Below are positions 53,600 through 64,000 of a stretch of 64,000 nt of DNA, in pieces. The translations under genes and the position numbers were made by a program. The stretch lies in assembly GCF_900088415.1 (NCBI RefSeq), contig NZ_FLLQ01000001.1:930001-994000 (forward strand), written 5' to 3'. The notes below the pieces were generated by a model, which saw only the letters and a list, made by a program, of their open reading frames with translations, was not told the DNA's origin and searched no databases. The DNA is from Vibrio mediterranei. GTDB taxonomy: Bacteria > Pseudomonadota > Gammaproteobacteria > Enterobacterales > Vibrionaceae. Position 1 is the stretch's first letter; each line of letters opens with the position of its first letter.

Positions 53600-54346
53600 T
53601 TACTGTGAAGCTGACATAATAAATTCTTTAAATAAAATTTGTGAGAAATGATTGTGTTTTGCTTGCCATTCTGGGTGCCACTGCACGCCAACAAAATATT
53701 TTTGACCAGGCAGACTAAAAGCTTCTACTAGACCATCAGGCGCTTTAGCTTCTACTTTTAAGGTTGTAGCCAGCTTCTCAACTCCCTGATTATGAAGCGT
53801 ATTTACTTCAAACTTCTCCGTTTGATTCCACTCTGCTTTAACTAACCATTGTTGAAAGATACCGTCACTTTCAACATAAACAGGATGAGCGGGTGCATAC
53901 TTCTCATTAAAATCTTTTGATTCGCTTTCGCGATGGTCATCGAAACCTGCTTCGTAAACCGCAGGGTTTAGGCTTCCCCCTAACGCCACGTTCATCTCTT
54001 GGAATCCACGACAAATACCAAGGCACGGAATGTTCATATCTATAGCACGGCGTATAAGCTGAATAGCTAATTCATCTCGCGCTTCATCTTTCTTTAGTTC
54101 TTCATGTGAGCCGTTGTATCGATGAGGCGCCACATTGGAATGACTACCAGGGAATAACAATCCATCACAAACCGCCAACACTCTATCTAACTCACTGTCT
54201 TCTATTACAGATGGAAGAATGATTGGTGTGCCACCGAAGTCTTTCACTGCTTGAAGGTAGAACTCATTCAATGCCTGTATCTGATATCCAGCGAGCTCTT
54301 TCTTACAGCTTACGAGTCCTATTATCGGTTTTCTTATCTCAGACAT
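53600..54346 (-). CDS. puuD: Gamma-glutamyl-GABA hydrolase
   Basis: A 248-residue class-I glutamine-amidotransferase-like hydrolase that splits gamma-glutamyl-GABA into glutamate and GABA. The nucleophile is Cys112 in CLGICRGFQEMNVALGG, and the His-Glu pair is VQWHPEW. It is the first gene of the minus-strand operon and diverges from puuA. ATG 54346 is taken since the ten codons before it are not conserved-looking. Confidence 0.92.
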   Translation of the reverse strand: MSEIRKPIIGLVSCKKELAGYQIQALNEFYLQAVKDFGGTPIILPSVIEDSELDRVLAVCDGLLFPGSHSNVAPHRYNGSHEELKKDEARDELAIQLIRRAIDMNIPCLGICRGFQEMNVALGGSLNPAVYEAGFDDHRESESKDFNEKYAPAHPVYVESDGIFQQWLVKAEWNQTEKFEVNTLHNQGVEKLATTLKVEAKAPDGLVEAFSLPGQKYFVGVQWHPEWQAKHNHFSQILFKEFIMSASQ

Positions 54347-54693
54347 TGTCACACTCACGTTCGATTTATTTAACAAAAACCGTACAACCCATGTACAAAA
54401 TTATCAACACAAGTGTTCAAAATAGGTTCCAAATCGTGACTTCGATCTCTATTTTGTTCAAAAAAAGCACTAATTTCGCTCGATATATTGAGCAAAAGGC
54501 GATCAACTGTTACAAATTAGTTAACGTTTAACAAGGTCGAAATAATCACCAAATTAAACAAATCACAATAAAAACAATTACATAAGTTTATAAAACAGCC
54601 AAAAACCCCATTTAAGACATGGCTCTTGTGTTCTTTTTGTTAAACACTAAGCTAATTTTTCATCAAAGAGTGGGGCCACTAGGAGTAGTAAAG
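54347..54693. other. Divergent puuD-puuA promoter region
   Basis: About 350 bp, AT-rich, with both promoters. It contains two TGTTCAAAA motifs (see separate entry) that may be PuuR sites. Confidence 0.6.
54414..54465. promoter_or_regulatory. Candidate PuuR-binding motifs
   Basis: TGTTCAAAATA (54414-54424) and TGTTCAAAAAA (54455-54465) share TGTTCA with the reverse complement of the reported E. coli PuuR site, AAAATATAATGAACA. They lie in the divergent puuD-puuA gap. The rest of the site is only partly matched. Confidence 0.35.
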
Positions 54694-56040
54694 ATGGATA
54701 CCTATTTACAGGAAGTTAAAAATTTTCGACAAAGTTGGCCAGAAATTAAGTACGTTGACCTCATTTTCACGGACGTCAACGCAACACCACGCGGTAAACG
54801 CATACCAGTAGATTCCTTAGACAAGTTAGTGAAAGGTGTTGCTCTTCCTCTTTCTACTATTACGCTCGATACCAAAGGTGCTGTTGTTGAATCAGCAGGA
54901 TTAGGTGAAGATCTTGGCGAACCCGATAACCTTTGCTTTCCTGTCGCTGGCACTTTGCTACCAACAGCAAAGGAAGGTACCGGACAACTGCTACTCAGCA
55001 TGATGGAAGATGACGGAAAAACCCCTCACCGTTTGTTCATCCGCAACATCATCGACCGTATGTTGAATACTCTGCATTCAAAAGGCATGTTTCCAGTTGT
55101 TGCTTTAGAGCTCGAGTTTTACCTCATTGATAAAGAACGCGGTGAAAATGGTGAACTGCAAACCGCTATTAATCCGACGAAGAATCGACGTGAAAGAGAT
55201 ACCGAAGTCTATGATGTCGATGGGCTTGATGATTATGCTGACTTCCTAGCTGAGCTTAACGCTGCAGCCGCTGATCAAGGTTTAAATACGGCCGGTGCAC
55301 TATCAGAATCTGCACCGGGTCAGTTTGAAATTAACTTTAATCACTCACAAGACGTACTTCGCGTATGTGACGAAATCATTTTCTCTAAGCGTCTTATTAA
55401 ACAAATCGCCCACAAACATGGTTTTGATGCCACGTTCATGGCAAAACCTTTCCTTGAAGAAGCAGGAAATGGACAGCACATGCACATCAGCCTTATCGAT
55501 GAGCAAGGCGATAACCTGTTTACCAATAAAGACGATGACTCTGCAAGCCCACTGTTCTACCAAACTATGGCTGCAATGTTATCGCAGATTTCGGATGCGA
55601 TGGCCCTCCTATGTCCTAACGTGAACTCTTACCGCCGTTTTGTGCCTGGTGCTTACGTACCAACAAAAGCGGATTGGGGTGAGAACCACCGAGGCGTAGC
55701 CCTTCGCGTTCCAATTAGCGATGGTAAAAACCGTCGTATTGAACATCGCATCGCAGGTGCGGATGTCAATCCATACATTCTCGCTGCAGTAGTACTCTCA
55801 GCCGTATTAGCGAGTGATAACTATACCCAAGAACAATGTCCACCAGCTCTTAGTGAAAACGCCGTAGACCTACCAACGCGTATGTCTGATGCACTGACAC
55901 AGCTTGAAGCCAGTGAATTAGGTGCCTTTTTCTCTCAAGACTTTATTGATATGTATCTCGCTTGCAAACGAAGTGAACTGGCCGAATTCGAACGCATTAT
56001 TACACCGTTAGAAATTGATTGGATGCTTCACTCTGCATAA
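54694..56040 (+). CDS. puuA: Gamma-glutamylputrescine synthetase (glutamine-synthetase family)
   Basis: A 448-residue ATP-dependent ligase that joins glutamate to putrescine. The glutamine-synthetase fold is shown by FPVVALELEFYLIDKE, GALSESAPGQFEINF, the metal ligand GQHMHISL and NSYRRFVPGAYVPTKADWGENHRGVALRVP. ATG 54694 has AGGAG at 8 bp. It is followed by an NhaC-family transporter 17 bp on. Confidence 0.92.
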   Translation: MDTYLQEVKNFRQSWPEIKYVDLIFTDVNATPRGKRIPVDSLDKLVKGVALPLSTITLDTKGAVVESAGLGEDLGEPDNLCFPVAGTLLPTAKEGTGQLLLSMMEDDGKTPHRLFIRNIIDRMLNTLHSKGMFPVVALELEFYLIDKERGENGELQTAINPTKNRRERDTEVYDVDGLDDYADFLAELNAAAADQGLNTAGALSESAPGQFEINFNHSQDVLRVCDEIIFSKRLIKQIAHKHGFDATFMAKPFLEEAGNGQHMHISLIDEQGDNLFTNKDDDSASPLFYQTMAAMLSQISDAMALLCPNVNSYRRFVPGAYVPTKADWGENHRGVALRVPISDGKNRRIEHRIAGADVNPYILAAVVLSAVLASDNYTQEQCPPALSENAVDLPTRMSDALTQLEASELGAFFSQDFIDMYLACKRSELAEFERIITPLEIDWMLHSA

Positions 56041-56057
56041 CGAAAGGAATGAGTTTT

Positions 56058-57533
56058 ATGACTACGCAGACAAAGGCGCTGGAGGCGCCGCTCAAAATAA
56101 GCAGTAAACATTTGGCGGTTAGCCTTACAATAGTCTTCCTGTTTATAACCTTTACCTCGATTGGACTCAATCATGTTGAAGGCGAAAGCTACGGCTGGTT
56201 GGCACTGTTACCGACATCGTTAGTACTTGTCTTTGCATTAACCACACACCGCACCGTTGAAGCACTATTCAGTGGCACCATTGCCGGTGTTCTACTGCTT
56301 GACCCTACTCAAGCAGTAGAACAGATCGTTGGCATTTCGATGGATGTGATGATGAATGAAACCATCGCATGGATCATTCTCGTCTGCGGTCTAATGGGTG
56401 GCCTGATTGCGATTCTAGAAAAAGGTGGCAGTATCCTTAGCTTCAGTGACATGCTGGTGAACAAAGTTAAGAGCCGCAATCAATCGCTATTGATGACATT
56501 TTTTCTAGGTATTCTGATTTTCATTGATGACTACTTGAACGCCATTGCGATTTCGTCATCAATGAAGAAAATTACTGATGGCTATCAGGTTTCACGCGAG
56601 AAGCTCGCTTATCTTGTTGACTCAACGGCAGCACCTATCTGTATTCTGGTCCCAATTTCTACTTGGGCTATCTTCTTCAGTTCTCTATTGGAAGCCAATG
56701 AAGTTGCTGAACCAGGACAAGGTATTGCTGCGTACATTCAAGCCATTCCGTATATGGCTTATGGCTGGGTAACGTTGGCGATTGTTTTCTTCGTAGCTAT
56801 TGGCAAAATGCCAGACCTAGGCGCAATGAAAAAAGCAGAAGAGCGCGCTCGCAACGGTCAAGTTAAACCAGATGGCGCAACAGATATCGACTTTGGTGCT
56901 GACATCAAAGCACACTCAAACCCGACTATGGGACTAATTAACTTCCTATTGCCAATGGTTGTTCTGGTCGGAGCCTCTTGGTACTTCGGTATTGACCTAT
57001 TAGCAGGTGTGTTTGTTGCCATTATCTTTACTATCTGTTTCTACGGCATTCAAAAACTAGTCACCATGAATGAACTGTTCGATGCAGTGTACGATGGCAT
57101 TAAGGTCATGTTACTGCCTCTAGCTACAGTGATTGGCGGCTTTATGCTTAAGAGTGTTAACGACTCATTGGGGCTAACACAGTACGTAATTGAGACTGTA
57201 AGCCCATACTTGTCAGCACAGTACTTCCCAGCCCTGATCTTCCTAGTAACAGGCGGCCTTGTCTTTGCATCAGCATCATCCTGGGGGACCTTTGCGGTCG
57301 CAATGCCAATTATTCTTCCTCTCGCGGAGCAAATTGGTGTTCCACTGCACTTAACCATCGCCGCTATGCTGTCAGCATCAGCAGCAGGTAGTCATTCATG
57401 TTTCTTCAGTGACTCCACGGTGCTATCGGCTCAAGGATCTGGATGTACATCAATGCAACATGCCGTAACGCAGTTCCCATATGCGTTGATTGGTATTGTA
57501 GCGACCACCCTATTCTTCATAGTCGTTGCATAA
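56058..57533 (+). CDS. NhaC-family Na+/H+ antiporter-like transporter in the puu cluster
   Basis: A 491-residue membrane protein with about ten to twelve helices. NhaC-type segments are HVEGESYGWLALLPTSLVLVFALT, FIDDYLNAIAISSSMKKITD and FASASSWGTFAVAMPIILPLAEQIG. ATG 56058 is preferred to 56049, which lies too close to AAAGGAA. It follows puuA directly, where E. coli has the putrescine permease PuuP, so it may import putrescine or agmatine, or export ions. The family also includes amino-acid/amine exchangers, so this is inference from position. Confidence 0.82.
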   Translation: MTTQTKALEAPLKISSKHLAVSLTIVFLFITFTSIGLNHVEGESYGWLALLPTSLVLVFALTTHRTVEALFSGTIAGVLLLDPTQAVEQIVGISMDVMMNETIAWIILVCGLMGGLIAILEKGGSILSFSDMLVNKVKSRNQSLLMTFFLGILIFIDDYLNAIAISSSMKKITDGYQVSREKLAYLVDSTAAPICILVPISTWAIFFSSLLEANEVAEPGQGIAAYIQAIPYMAYGWVTLAIVFFVAIGKMPDLGAMKKAEERARNGQVKPDGATDIDFGADIKAHSNPTMGLINFLLPMVVLVGASWYFGIDLLAGVFVAIIFTICFYGIQKLVTMNELFDAVYDGIKVMLLPLATVIGGFMLKSVNDSLGLTQYVIETVSPYLSAQYFPALIFLVTGGLVFASASSWGTFAVAMPIILPLAEQIGVPLHLTIAAMLSASAAGSHSCFFSDSTVLSAQGSGCTSMQHAVTQFPYALIGIVATTLFFIVVA

Positions 57534-57551
57534 CAGCGATCTAAGAATGCC

Positions 57552-57588
57552 AAAGGGATACCTACTCAGCGGGTATCCCTTTTTTTGT
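57552..57588 (+). terminator. Terminator after puuA and NhaC-like gene
   Basis: AAAGGGATACC and GGTATCCCTTT pair in an 11-bp stem with a TACTCAGCG loop and a run of seven T. Confidence 0.85.
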
Positions 57589-60108
<2,520 letters not shown>

Positions 60109-60127
60109 TTACGATAAACCCATAAGC

Positions 60128-60156
60128 AAAAGCCACTTGTTACCAAGTGGCTTTTT
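60128..60156 (+). terminator. Terminator after katG
   Basis: AAAAGCCACTTG and CAAGTGGCTTTT form a 12-bp stem with TTAC loop and six T. Confidence 0.85.
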
Positions 60157-60183
60157 TGTTTCTAGGATCGGTTCGGCATTAAC

Positions 60184-61371
60184 CTAATTCCAGTTAAGTA
60201 CTCTTACCTCATTGCCTTCTTCGGGCTTTCGAGGAATGTTAAGTGACAACAATAGTGAAATCACGGCCATTCCTGCGCCAATATAGAACACACTTGAAGG
60301 TGAAATCAGCCAAATGAATCCAAAGGTAACAGGAATGACAACAGCTGCAATATGGTTAATGGTAAAGGATACTCCCGCCGTAGACGCCATATCCGCTGGG
60401 TCTGCGATTTTTTGGAAATAGGTTTTGATAGCTAACGCTAGCGCAAAGAAAAGATGGTCAATAACGTAAAGCGCCGCGGCCCATTCTGCCGTTTGAACCA
60501 GTCCATAACCCACAAAAACAAAGATCAGTCCAACATACTCAAACATAAGAGCCTTACGTTCACCAACAACACCAATAAACCGACCGATTTTTTTAGCAAA
60601 TAGAAAATTAAACAAGTAGTTAATCAAGAAAAGGAGTGTGATATCAGAGACGCTATAACCAAACTTTTCCACCATTAAGAAACCGGCAAAGACGGTAAAG
60701 ATCTGCCTTCTTGCTCCACTCATAAACGTTAGGGCGTAATACAGCCAGTAACGCTTACGCAGCACCAGCTTTTTAGTCTGAGGGGTTTCCGTTTTGAATT
60801 GTGGGAAAGCCAAGGCAATAAACAGCACTAAGACAAAACCAATACCGCCACTAATTCCATAAACCCATACGTAGTCTAGCTTGAACACCTCAACCATCAC
60901 CCATAGCGCGCCATAGGTTAAGAGCGAAGCTAATGCTCCTACAGAGATGAGTTTACCCAGCACTTCAGGCGCCTCTTCTTTGCTTAACCATTGCAGTGAT
61001 AGGGATTGCTTTAGTGTTTCAAAGTAGTGAAAACCCGTCGACATAATTAATGTCGTAATTAGCAAACCGGCAACCGAGGGAAACATACCCGTAATCGCCG
61101 TGCCAAAGGTCAGCAGTAACAAAGAAACAATCATGAACTTCTGTTCTCGAATGAACAGCAAAACAAAGACGGTAGTGAAGGCTAGAAATCCAGGGATCTC
61201 ACGAACACTTTGCAATAGACCAATATCGGAACCATCAAAATTAGCTTTCTCAATTACGAAGTTGTTCAGCAATGCCATCCAACTCGAAAACGCAATTGGC
61301 ACTATAATCGAGATAATGATGAGAAAGTTTTTTGGGGTTCGCCATCCGCTAGCGCTTTGCGTTGAAGACAT
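60184..61371 (-). CDS. MFS transporter of unknown substrate
   Basis: A 395-residue protein with about twelve helices. The usual MFS motif A is poorly preserved: KIGRFIGVVGERKALMFEYVG near the centre is the nearest match. ATG 61371 has AGGA at 7 bp. It is convergent with katG and divergent from the gene at 61440, and no regulator lies next to it. Confidence 0.78.
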   Translation of the reverse strand: MSSTQSASGWRTPKNFLIIISIIVPIAFSSWMALLNNFVIEKANFDGSDIGLLQSVREIPGFLAFTTVFVLLFIREQKFMIVSLLLLTFGTAITGMFPSVAGLLITTLIMSTGFHYFETLKQSLSLQWLSKEEAPEVLGKLISVGALASLLTYGALWVMVEVFKLDYVWVYGISGGIGFVLVLFIALAFPQFKTETPQTKKLVLRKRYWLYYALTFMSGARRQIFTVFAGFLMVEKFGYSVSDITLLFLINYLFNFLFAKKIGRFIGVVGERKALMFEYVGLIFVFVGYGLVQTAEWAAALYVIDHLFFALALAIKTYFQKIADPADMASTAGVSFTINHIAAVVIPVTFGFIWLISPSSVFYIGAGMAVISLLLSLNIPRKPEEGNEVRVLNWN

Positions 61372-61439
61372 TATCAATTCCTAAGGAGCTGTTATTTTTA
61401 ATTTGGGAAATGTATGCTCACGATTAGACATGAGTTTTA

Positions 61440-62444
61440 GTGGAGTCTAATACGTTGACACAGATAAATAAATTAAAAGTCACCACCTGCAACTTATGTA
61501 ATTTTGTAGAGCCACCGTTTGCCTATTATGAGATGGAGAACATCTACACGGCAAAACAATGGCAACAAAAAACACTGTGGCTAAAGCAAACGCTGAACGA
61601 ACTCAACTCCGATGTCATTGCTTTTCAGGAAGTGTTTTCAGTAGAAGCGCTGCGGGCTTTAGTTAAATCATTGGGTTATGGTTATTTTACTTACAATACT
61701 GAGCCACGGTTAGAATCCGGATATATTTATTCTCACCCAGCTTTAGCTTTTGCCTCTCGTTACCCAATCGTCCGACATTCAAATCTCACCTCCCTTGCGC
61801 CTTTTGAAGGCGAGTTCAGCCGTCCAGCATTACACATTTCCTTGAATATTGAGGGGATCGGGGAGTTAGACATGTACAACGTTCATCTCAAGTCAAAAAG
61901 ACCAACGCTGCCTGACGAGAATCTAGACAACAAGTCTACTGTCGATGCTTGGCTCGTTGAAACGCAAGGTCAGACACTTTCATCGTTGATGCGAATTCAA
62001 GAGGCAGGCGCGTTGCACCAAGCAATAGTGCAAAATAAACAACGCTACCAACGACCTTTTTTACTGCTTGGCGATTTCAACAACAATATTGGCAGTAACG
62101 AGTTCGAACCATTTCGAAGCCAATACCGTCATCGAAGGAAAGATACCCGCGCAGACATCAAAGCTTATCATTTTCACGACAGTTGGGATTTAGTACCAAA
62201 AGGTAAGCCGGTTCGCCCTGTAGATGAGATTAAGCCACCTATCACTCATTACTATGGTGAGTCTGGCAGTCGATTAGACCATATTCTTCTATCCAGTGAG
62301 TTTTGCCCTAACTATGAACGCTCAATGTTTGAGGTGACTGACTATCAGCTCACTAACAAACATATTATTGACCCCATATTTGGCATTGATGATCTCAGTA
62401 CCGACCATGCTTTGGTTTCTGTCTCGTTTGAAACACGTGCCTAA
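61440..62444 (+). CDS. Endonuclease/exonuclease/phosphatase-family protein
   Basis: A 334-residue protein with the DNase-I-like fold. Catalytic motifs are SDVIAFQEVFS (metal ligand Glu), NVHLKSKRP, LLLGDFNNNIGSNEF, SRLDHILLSSEF and the terminal STDHALVSVSF. Members cut DNA, RNA, phosphoinositides or sphingomyelin; no signal peptide is visible. The start is GTG; the ribosome site is poor, so a later TTG (61455) is possible. Confidence 0.8.
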   Translation: MESNTLTQINKLKVTTCNLCNFVEPPFAYYEMENIYTAKQWQQKTLWLKQTLNELNSDVIAFQEVFSVEALRALVKSLGYGYFTYNTEPRLESGYIYSHPALAFASRYPIVRHSNLTSLAPFEGEFSRPALHISLNIEGIGELDMYNVHLKSKRPTLPDENLDNKSTVDAWLVETQGQTLSSLMRIQEAGALHQAIVQNKQRYQRPFLLLGDFNNNIGSNEFEPFRSQYRHRRKDTRADIKAYHFHDSWDLVPKGKPVRPVDEIKPPITHYYGESGSRLDHILLSSEFCPNYERSMFEVTDYQLTNKHIIDPIFGIDDLSTDHALVSVSFETRA

Positions 62445-62532
62445 TCTCAATCCAATAAGATAAAGCGCTTGCTTATGATAAAAAATTCAATTAGTTATAG
62501 GGGTTAACAACATCACAAGCGAGGAGGCTGAC

Positions 62533-63030
62533 ATGAACGTTATTATTCGACCAACAGAACTACGAGACGCAGAGGGTCTGAGTCAGCTCTATTCGCAACC
62601 AAAAGCACAACGAGAAACCCTGCAACTGCCTTTACCTTCGGTCGCAATGTGGCAAGAAAGACTAAGTAATATGCCTGTCGGGGTGTATAGCTACGTAGCC
62701 GAATTAGACGGAAAAATTGTCGGTAATATTGGACTGGAACACTCTCAGCGCCCAAGAACGGCACACTGTGCAAGCTTTGGGATTGGAGTTCATGATGAAT
62801 ATCATGGTTTAGGCATTGGTAGTCGATTGGTGGAAACCGTGTTAGACCTAACAGATAATTGGCTCAATGTTCAAAGGGTACAGATCGAAGTAAACGCCGA
62901 TAATAAAGCAGCTATCGCCCTCTACTCTAAATTCGGTTTTGAGATTGAAGGTGAGGCGCTGTGCTCAGTCTTTCGAGACGGTGAATTTATCTCGACGTAT
63001 TATATGGCTCGACTGAAAGATCAATTGTAG
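62533..63030 (+). CDS. aaaT: GNAT N-acetyltransferase, AaaT/YhhY-like
   Basis: A 165-residue GNAT protein close to E. coli AaaT (YhhY), which acetylates some amino acids. Shared features are TLQLPLPSVAMWQERL, GNIGLEHSQRPRTAHCASFGIGVHDEYHGLGIGSRLV and NKAAIALYSKFGFEIEGEA. The ATG has an excellent GAGGAGG at 6 bp. Confidence 0.86.
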   Translation: MNVIIRPTELRDAEGLSQLYSQPKAQRETLQLPLPSVAMWQERLSNMPVGVYSYVAELDGKIVGNIGLEHSQRPRTAHCASFGIGVHDEYHGLGIGSRLVETVLDLTDNWLNVQRVQIEVNADNKAAIALYSKFGFEIEGEALCSVFRDGEFISTYYMARLKDQL

Positions 63031-63040
63031 TGTCAACTTT

Positions 63041-63071
63041 ACCAAGAACACGAGTTCACCGTGTTCTTGGT
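63041..63071. terminator. Hairpin between aaaT-like and pcp
   Basis: ACCAAGAACAC and GTGTTCTTGGT form a perfect 11-bp stem around GAGTTCACC, between convergent genes. The T-run is weak. Confidence 0.65.
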
Positions 63072-63087
63072 ACTCGCTTCTCTTCTG

Positions 63088-63726
63088 TCAGCAAATCTGT
63101 CCTGCACCCACTTTACTGTCTTTATCACAATTAAGCGCAACCTGAGCGGCAAGTCTCAGCCCCTCGACAATCTTATCCAACGACATAGTGGGCTGACTGC
63201 CGTCAATATCTTGCTCAGGTAACAATGGAACGTGAATGAAACCATGTTTAATACCACTACCCCGCAAGTAATGTTGCACACCGTAAAATAGGTGATTGCA
63301 CACAAACGTCCCCGCCGTATTAGATACCTGACAAGGAATACCCTGTTGTTGGAGTTTTAGTGTTATCGCTTTAATAGGCAGCGTGCTGAAATACGCATCG
63401 GGCCCATCGTTCACAATAGGAACATCAATCGGTTGATTACCATTATTATCAGCGATACGAAAATCATCGACATTAATTGCAACTCGTTCAGGTGTAATCG
63501 CAGCTCGTCCTGCACCTAACCCAACCGTTAGAACTACATCGGGTTGGTGAGTCTCAATAGCGGCAATCACTGTGTCGATAGATTCATATTGTGTGACAGG
63601 TACTTTGCATACCTGTATTTTTGCGCCCTGGAGCTGCTGATTGGATAGTTGCTTGATCGCTTCCAACGCAGGATTAATCGTGTTGTCTCCAAACATATCA
63701 AAGCCCGCTATCAACACTTTTTTCAT
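63088..63726 (-). CDS. pcp: Pyrrolidone-carboxylate peptidase
   Basis: A 212-residue cysteine peptidase that removes N-terminal pyroglutamate. The triad is visible: Glu in [18 protein letters not shown], Cys in [14 protein letters not shown] and His in [11 protein letters not shown]. The start [15 protein letters not shown] is typical of Pcp. It is a single gene. Confidence 0.93.
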   Translation of the reverse strand: MKKVLIAGFDMFGDNTINPALEAIKQLSNQQLQGAKIQVCKVPVTQYESIDTVIAAIETHQPDVVLTVGLGAGRAAITPERVAINVDDFRIADNNGNQPIDVPIVNDGPDAYFSTLPIKAITLKLQQQGIPCQVSNTAGTFVCNHLFYGVQHYLRGSGIKHGFIHVPLLPEQDIDGSQPTMSLDKIVEGLRLAAQVALNCDKDSKVGAGQIC

Positions 63727-63809
63727 TTACTACCCAGCCTATTATTGGTTTCTTGGTTTAACTTAGGTAGAGTACGCCACCAGTCATTATCTGCAAGAGA
63801 TAGAATCTG

Positions 63810-64000
63810 ATGAATATTGAAAATGATGTAATTGAAACGCTTGAGCAGCTAGAGAACTTTCTCATTCAAGTAGAAAGTGGGGCATTGGGACTAAAAGATG
63901 TTGCTGGCATCGCGTTAGCAACTTCTAATTCTGATGGTCGTCCATTTGTGGCGGTATTAAGCGACAAACACGAGCTTCTGCTAGGGCGTTGGGTCTCTCA
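63810..64000 (+). CDS. Unrecognised gene, 3' end outside window
   Basis: An open frame from ATG 63810 runs off the right edge after about 63 codons (MNIENDVIETLEQLENF...GRPFVAVLSDKHELLLGRW). The frame and codon use look coding. No family was recognised from this fragment. Confidence 0.55.
   Translation, partial: MNIENDVIETLEQLENFLIQVESGALGLKDVAGIALATSNSDGRPFVAVLSDKHELLLGRWVS

Overview
The window looks like an accessory part of a Vibrio (Vibrionaceae) genome, possibly the smaller chromosome. This is inferred from gene content, not from a search: a VctPDGC-type siderophore importer, Vibrio-style outer-membrane porins, a ScrR/ScrK-like pair, an M23 endopeptidase of the ShyA/MepM type, and moderate-to-low G+C with strong Shine-Dalgarno sites. 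No rRNA, tRNA, transposase or CRISPR array was seen.

Region 1 (1-13.5 kb) is the most unusual part. A GH13_18-type glycoside phosphorylase (cut by the left edge) diverges from a GT4-like glycosyltransferase and a ManB/CpsG-type phosphohexomutase. Next come a four-gene ABC importer of the spermidine/iron/sugar-phosphate family, a ROK regulator, a protein with a phosphodiester-glycosidase (NAGPA-like) C-terminal domain, and a second GT4-like paralogue. A convergent DUF1868 gene encodes a 2H phosphoesterase. The same AT-rich inverted repeat occurs twice before the importer and once, as a perfect 37-bp palindrome, before the 2H gene, which ties them into one regulon. My reading is a pathway for taking up and breaking down (or remodelling) a sugar phosphodiester or phosphorylated glycoside. 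The substrate cannot be read from the sequence.

Region 2 (13.6-29 kb) holds a Fur-box-controlled VctPDGC-like siderophore importer, a GntR/UTRA regulator, a YedI (DUF808) membrane protein, a nitrilase-family amidase with a small [2Fe-2S] protein and a divergent LysR regulator, a porin, an MFS exporter with a divergent AraC regulator, a YcaD-like MFS protein, a small membrane protein and an ABC-F ATPase.

Region 3 (29-45 kb) holds a MalY/PatB aminotransferase, an ECF sigma factor with an apparent frameshift followed by DUF1501 and DUF1800 genes, an M23 peptidase, a CBM48-only protein, a YjiH transporter-like protein, a carbohydrate porin, a LacI regulator divergent from a fructokinase (no sucrose PTS or sucrase gene beside them), a GNAT acetyltransferase and ManA.

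Region 4 (45-57.5 kb) is a full agmatine-to-succinate island. AguA and AguB make putrescine from agmatine; PuuA, PuuB, PuuC and PuuD take it through gamma-glutamylated intermediates to GABA; GabT and GabD take GABA to succinate. PuuR is the likely regulator, and an NhaC-family transporter follows puuA where a permease would be expected.

Region 5 (57.6-64 kb) holds the catalase-peroxidase KatG, an MFS transporter, an endonuclease/exonuclease/phosphatase-family protein, an AaaT-like acetyltransferase, pyrrolidone-carboxylate peptidase and the start of an unrecognised gene cut by the right edge.
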